Source: a bacterium
GTDB lineage: Bacteria; Auribacterota; UBA3054; B51-G9
Assembly (NCBI GenBank): GCA_029933535.1
Contig: JAOZNZ010000077.1
Location: 1-10,362 of the forward strand
Length of the DNA stretch: 10,362 nt
Reading direction: 5' to 3'
The notes under the pieces were generated by a model. That model searched no databases and was not told where the DNA came from. It worked only from the letters and a program-made list of their open reading frames with translations. The translations under genes were made by a program, and so were the position numbers. This document shows positions 7,298 to 10,362 of the stretch, in pieces; the first letter of the stretch is position 1, and the number at the start of each line of letters is the position of its first letter.

Positions 7298-7319
7298 GCG
7301 TCCCTACAGGACGCTTTTT
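7298..7319 (+). terminator. Terminator-like hairpin between the REP-like copies
   Basis: GCGTCC (7298-7303) and GGACGC (7309-7314) form a perfect 6-bp stem with a 5-nt loop, followed directly by TTTTT (7315-7319). It fits an intrinsic terminator on the plus strand. It could equally be just one more hairpin module of the repeat. Confidence 0.45.
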
Positions 7320-7334
7320 GTGATTTCATCATTT

Positions 7335-7360
7335 TCCCCGCGCTAAAGCACGGGGCTATA
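7335..7360 (-). repeat. REP-like palindromic repeat, right inverted copy
   Basis: Exact 26-bp reverse complement of 7203-7228, with 106 bp between the two copies. A long stem could form between them in single-stranded DNA or RNA. Confidence 0.7.
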
Positions 7361-7366
7361 AAACTC

Positions 7367-7381
7367 TGTGGCTTCGCCACA
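7367..7381. repeat. Small hairpin after the right REP-like copy
   Basis: TGTGGC-TTC-GCCACA, a perfect 6-bp stem. Read on the minus strand it is followed by GAGTTTTA, so it could at most be a weak terminator for the two-component operon. Confidence 0.4.
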
Positions 7382-7430
7382 TTTTAAAGTTAACCCTTTT
7401 TCATTTTTTCATGTCTTATTTGACAGAACC

Positions 7431-7438
7431 CAGTAAAG
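7431..7438. repeat. Right copy of 8-bp target-site duplication
   Basis: CAGTAAAG, identical to 7062-7069 and directly abutting the right terminal inverted repeat. The following 7439-7486 shows no recognisable feature. Confidence 0.7.
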
Positions 7439-7486
7439 AGGTGTTTTCGTCGCAGAATCCATCATTTGTTGCAACGATAGCAATGA

Positions 7487-8866
7487 TTATTTCTCCCTTG
7501 ACGTTGGAATGTTCCATTTTTTCATTCTGTCTCGTACACTTTTTTCCGAAATCCCTAATTCATTCGCTGCACGCGATTGATTGCTGTTAAATTTTTTCAA
7601 AGCACTGAGAAGCATTTGTTTTTCCAGCCGTTCAACCATTTTCGGCATATTACCGTTAACGGGTAAAGTAATTGTGTTTCCGGAAAAGTTTCCGTTTATT
7701 GTTTTTTGGATCGTATCAGGCAAATCTTTCGGTTCAATGAATTCTGATCGCGTAAGCAAAACTGCTCTTTCGACTGCATTTTCAAGTTCTCTTACATTTC
7801 CCGGATAACTGTATCTTATTAATAATTCAATTGCATTTTGGTTAAAGCCTTTAACTTCTTTGTGATTTTCTTTTGAATATTTTGAGAGAAACGCCTCAGC
7901 AAGGACAAGGATATCTTCTCTTCTTTCACGCAAAGGCGGAATATAAATAGGAACAACATTCAATCTGTAATATAAATCTCTCCGAAAGCGATTTTTCTCA
8001 ATTAGTTCTTCAAGATTACGATGGGTTGCTGTAATAACCCGGACATCAACTTTTATCATTTGTGTACTGCCAACTCGTTCAACAACACGTTCCTGCAAAG
8101 CGCGCAAAAGTTTCACTTGAACACTTAAAGGCATATCACCAATTTCATCAAAAAATATCGTTCCGCCATGTGCTATTTCAAACCGGCCGGCATGGGAATT
8201 TACAGCACCGGTAAAAGCGCCTTTTTCATGGCCAAAAAGTTCACTTTCCAAAAGATGCTCATTTAGCGCAGAACAATTTACCGCAACAAAAGGCATGTTT
8301 TTTCTCGGACTTGCAAAATGAACCGCGCGCGCTATAAGTTCTTTTCCAACACCTGTTTCTCCCATAATTAAAACATTGCTTGTACCTGAAGCAACACGTG
8401 CGCAAAGATTCAATACATTTTCCATTTGAGAACTTACAGAAACAATATTACTAAACGAAGCGTTATTATGAAGTATTTCTCTAAATGTTTTATTTTCTTC
8501 TAATATGTAAAATTGTTCTTCGGCACGACTTAGAATAACTTCAATTTCGTCAAGATCTATCGGCTTTGTCAGAAAATCATACGCTCCGGCTTTCATCACA
8601 TTAACCGCAAGGTCAACTTCTCCGTAAGCAGTAATTAAAATAACCAGAATTGAAGGGTCAATTTTTTTAACTTCTTCTACAATACGAAGTCCATCCAATC
8701 CCGGCATTCTGAAGTCAGAAATAACGACATGAATGCTTGATTTTTTAAGTAATTCCAAACCTTTTTGACCTGTTTCCGCTGATATAACATTATAGCCGAT
8801 ATGTTCAAGAAAACCTGTTAGAGAATCCCGCTGCGTTTTTTCATCATCAATTACCAATAGATTCAT
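7487..8866 (-). CDS. NtrC-family sigma-54-dependent response regulator
   Basis: 459 residues, a full-length NtrC-type architecture. The receiver domain (about 1-115) has the acidic pair D7-D8, phospho-acceptor D51, T79 and K101. The AAA+ domain (about 140-370) has Walker A GETGVGKE (169-176), the sigma-54-contacting GAFTGA loop (216-221), Walker B TIFFDE (236-241), an arginine-finger region RRDLYYRL (295-302) and GNVRELEN (356-363). A Fis-type helix-turn-helix lies at about 429-452 (RAANELGISEKSVRDR). When phosphorylated it should bind enhancer sites and drive open-complex formation by sigma-54 polymerase. All key residues are intact. The start is fixed by AGGAGG 4 nt upstream, inside the end of the kinase gene, which it overlaps by 20 bp. 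Targets are not evident. It is broadly ZraR/AtoC-like, but specificity cannot be read from the sequence. Confidence 0.95.
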   Translation of the reverse strand: MNLLVIDDEKTQRDSLTGFLEHIGYNVISAETGQKGLELLKKSSIHVVISDFRMPGLDGLRIVEEVKKIDPSILVILITAYGEVDLAVNVMKAGAYDFLTKPIDLDEIEVILSRAEEQFYILEENKTFREILHNNASFSNIVSVSSQMENVLNLCARVASGTSNVLIMGETGVGKELIARAVHFASPRKNMPFVAVNCSALNEHLLESELFGHEKGAFTGAVNSHAGRFEIAHGGTIFFDEIGDMPLSVQVKLLRALQERVVERVGSTQMIKVDVRVITATHRNLEELIEKNRFRRDLYYRLNVVPIYIPPLRERREDILVLAEAFLSKYSKENHKEVKGFNQNAIELLIRYSYPGNVRELENAVERAVLLTRSEFIEPKDLPDTIQKTINGNFSGNTITLPVNGNMPKMVERLEKQMLLSALKKFNSNQSRAANELGISEKSVRDRMKKWNIPTSREK

Positions 8867-10241
8867 TCTTCCTCCTGTTAGGTATTCTGATTGTAACTAT
8901 TGTTCCTTTCGTTTCGCGCGACTGAATTATTATTTCGCCATTATGTTGATCAATTATTCTTCTGGTTATTGCAAGTCCAAATCCTGTTCCATGATCTTTT
9001 GTTGTAAAATATAAATCAAAAGCTTTTTCGCGCTCATCTTCAGTCATTCCGACACCGTTATCTTCAATTACAAAAACTGTTTTCTTGTTGCTTTGAGATG
9101 CAGATATTATTATTTCTCCATTGTCCGGCGTTGCCTCAATGGCATTTTTAATAACATTCAACAGCGCTTGTTTTAAAAGATAATTATCAGCTTTAATTGA
9201 AATTGGATTTTTATTTTCTATAAATTTTATACTTATATTTTTTTGCTGTGCAACTCCGCTTTCAAGTAAAACAATATCTTTTGCAATGTTTATAGGATTA
9301 CATTCTTTAAATTCAGGTTGCTTAGCTGAAGAAAAATCATTAAACTGTTTAATAATTTCATTTAGCCTTTTTATTTCTTCGCGTATTATTCGTGTGAATT
9401 GAGTGAATTTTTGCTTGTATGCTTCTCCAGGCTCTATCTCCCTTTCTATTCTTTGTGTAAGAATCTGTATGGCGTTTAATGGATTCCTTATTTCATGCGC
9501 GATCCCAGCGGCAAGCTGACTCATTGCAGCGGTACGTTCCTGTTGCCGCAACTGTTGTTGAATTCTTTTCACTTCGGCCATCATTTTATCATGTTCGCGT
9601 GCAAGAAGTCTGCTACTGTGAATATTAATAAAATACAAAACAAGTATAATAATTATAAAAACAAAGACAAATCCCTGCAGGGCAAGACGACGGATAAGAT
9701 GTATTTCCAAAGTACGAATAGACTCAATTTTAAAACAGACTCTTAAAAGATATTTTTTACCATTTATTCTGAACGGACACACGGTTTCAGAGTGATATTT
9801 TTTACCGGGTATAATTCTTTGTGCCATTTCTTCTTTATTAAATGCATCACTTAAAAATATATCCGACCAAATACTGTTTAATTCTTTGATACCTTTCGTT
9901 GCTGCTATAATTTGTTTTTCATCCTGGCAAACAATATAATGTATTAAACCCGATTTCTCAAACTTTTGTATTAATGCTCCGGTTCCGTATTCTTTTAACA
10001 CCTTAATAATTGTATTCGTTGGAATTTCCTCGTTGTGAAGACGCTTGCGGATTCCTGCTGTCGTTTGAATACCAACTATAACTGTGTGAAGTACAATTCC
10101 CGCCTGCTGTGACGATAACTCCACCAAATCTGCACGGCTGCGTTTGTACTGATAAATTAATGTTGAGAACATCGTTACAGCAAGCGCGACTGCCATAATG
10201 ATTATCAGAGCAGGAATAAGATATTGTTTTATTTTTTTCAT
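8847..10241 (-). CDS. Membrane sensor histidine kinase, partner of the NtrC-type regulator
   Basis: 464 residues. Two membrane helices (about 8-30 and 188-206) enclose an extracytoplasmic sensor region of about 155 residues with no motif I can name; a Cache/PAS-like fold is possible. A coiled coil at about 208-240 leads into the HisKA domain, with the H-box AAGIAHEIRNPLNA and phosphorylated H249. The ATP-binding domain has the N-box NVIKNAIEA (362-370), DNGVGM (394-399), YFTTK (411-415) and GTGFGL (418-423), all intact. It should autophosphorylate and pass phosphate to D51 of the adjacent regulator. The size and two-helix layout resemble ZraS/AtoS-type kinases. No Shine-Dalgarno is visible before the ATG; the start is supported by the N-terminal helix and the upstream promoter. 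Confidence 0.93.
   Translation of the reverse strand: MKKIKQYLIPALIIIMAVALAVTMFSTLIYQYKRSRADLVELSSQQAGIVLHTVIVGIQTTAGIRKRLHNEEIPTNTIIKVLKEYGTGALIQKFEKSGLIHYIVCQDEKQIIAATKGIKELNSIWSDIFLSDAFNKEEMAQRIIPGKKYHSETVCPFRINGKKYLLRVCFKIESIRTLEIHLIRRLALQGFVFVFIIIILVLYFINIHSSRLLAREHDKMMAEVKRIQQQLRQQERTAAMSQLAAGIAHEIRNPLNAIQILTQRIEREIEPGEAYKQKFTQFTRIIREEIKRLNEIIKQFNDFSSAKQPEFKECNPINIAKDIVLLESGVAQQKNISIKFIENKNPISIKADNYLLKQALLNVIKNAIEATPDNGEIIISASQSNKKTVFVIEDNGVGMTEDEREKAFDLYFTTKDHGTGFGLAITRRIIDQHNGEIIIQSRETKGTIVTIRIPNRRKNESIGN
8871..8876 (-). promoter_or_regulatory. Shine-Dalgarno of the response-regulator gene, inside the kinase gene
   Basis: Minus-strand AGGAGG, 4 nt before the ATG at 8864-8866. It also encodes two arginines (R456-R457) of the kinase C-terminus. 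With the overlap, it points to translational coupling. Confidence 0.75.
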
Positions 10242-10283
10242 TGAATTTTATTTAATCGCTGAATTTATGTTAACAATAATTTA

Positions 10284-10312
10284 ATTCTACCAGATAAACC
10301 TTCTTTTTGCAA
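10284..10312 (-). promoter_or_regulatory. Sigma-70-like promoter of the two-component operon
   Basis: On the minus strand, TTGCAA (10307-10312) and TAGAAT (10284-10289) are separated by 17 bp. This predicts transcription from about 10277 and a leader of about 36 nt before the kinase ATG at 10241. Two 10-bp direct repeats lie just upstream. Confidence 0.55.
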
Positions 10313-10319
10313 TTTGTTA

Positions 10320-10345
10320 TTTCAAAATTTGGGCTTTTCAAAATT
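10320..10345 (-). repeat. 10-bp direct repeat upstream of the operon promoter
   Basis: AATTTTGAAA (minus strand) occurs at 10336-10345 and again at 10320-10329, 16 bp apart. The nearer copy ends 7 bp before the -35 box. It could be a tandem operator or an AT-rich UP-like element. Low complexity makes chance possible. Confidence 0.4.
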
Positions 10346-10362
10346 CCGGCGACTATTTCCGA

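Larger units (their letters stand above)
7070..7430. mobile_element. 361-bp MITE-like non-autonomous element
   Basis: The ends are a perfect 15-bp terminal inverted repeat: GGTTCTGTCAAATAA at 7070-7084 and its complement at 7416-7430. They are flanked by the 8-bp direct repeat CAGTAAAG. No transposase or other convincing ORF lies inside. GG-starting ends with 8-bp duplications are known for IS6- and ISL3-type elements, but no family is assigned. An alternative reading is 16-bp ends (GGG at the tip) with a 6-bp duplication. The interior is a chain of GC-rich hairpins: a REP-like sequence in two opposite copies, and further stems at 7183-7195, 7247-7265, 7298-7314 and 7367-7381. The element sits between two convergent transcription units, where it disrupts no gene. 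Confidence 0.75.

Noticed and set aside
7132..7381. CRISPR array or riboswitch in the hairpin-rich intergenic block
   Set aside because: There is no series of direct repeats with regular spacers. The hairpins differ from one another and lie within terminal inverted repeats, which fits a mobile element.
7439..7486. Rho-independent terminator for the two-component operon
   Set aside because: Only a weak ATCATT/AATGAT pairing exists and no T-run follows it on the minus strand.
7487..8866. Naming the regulator PrsR, ZraR or AtoC
   Set aside because: The visible motifs are common to all NtrC-type activators; nothing in the sequence picks out one of these.
7581..9746. Plus-strand ORFs at 7581-7808 and 9495-9746
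   Set aside because: Antisense to conserved parts of the regulator and kinase genes.

Overview
The window looks like a chromosomal segment of an AT-rich Gram-negative bacterium that sorts surface proteins by the PEP-CTERM/exosortase route. The signs are one canonical PEP-CTERM tail, one variant of it, long multi-domain secreted proteins (LamG-like, lamin-tail, CotH, PKD), and a sigma-54-dependent two-component system. This mix is common in the PVC group and neighbouring environmental lineages, but the sequence alone does not fix the phylum.

Left third (1-3054, minus strand): two tandem paralogous secreted proteins. The distal gene (1-1559) runs off the left edge. It encodes a signal peptide, two LamG-like modules and the start of a purple-acid-phosphatase-type N-terminal domain. 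The proximal gene (1675-3054) has the same two-module layout but ends in a PEP-CTERM anchor. A divergent AT-rich promoter region (3055-3336) separates them from a plus-strand gene.

Middle (3337-6924, plus strand): a 1195-residue secreted protein with two lamin-tail domains, a chitobiase-type C-terminal domain, a CotH kinase-like domain, a PKD domain and an unusual IPE-type C-terminal anchor. A GC-rich palindromic repeat has been absorbed in frame into its second lamin-tail domain.

Intergenic stretch (6925-7486, 562 bp, no gene): first a 77-bp imperfect palindrome (6950-7026), then a 361-bp element (7070-7430) with perfect 15-bp terminal inverted repeats and a flanking 8-bp direct repeat, i.e. 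an apparent MITE-like insertion. It holds a string of GC-rich hairpins, including a 26-bp REP-like sequence present twice in opposite orientation and two terminator-like hairpins. Nothing is recognised in the remaining 7439-7486.

Right third (7487-10241, minus strand): a two-gene operon encoding a membrane sensor histidine kinase and an NtrC-family sigma-54 activator. The genes overlap by 20 bp, and a sigma-70-like promoter lies upstream at 10284-10312. Its targets cannot be read from the window.

Working model: the left and middle genes form a cell-surface cluster in which a CotH-type kinase and a phosphatase-type protein with lectin-like modules are made divergently. The two-component system may be an unrelated neighbour, since the insertion lies between them and no sigma-54 site was found in front of the surface genes.
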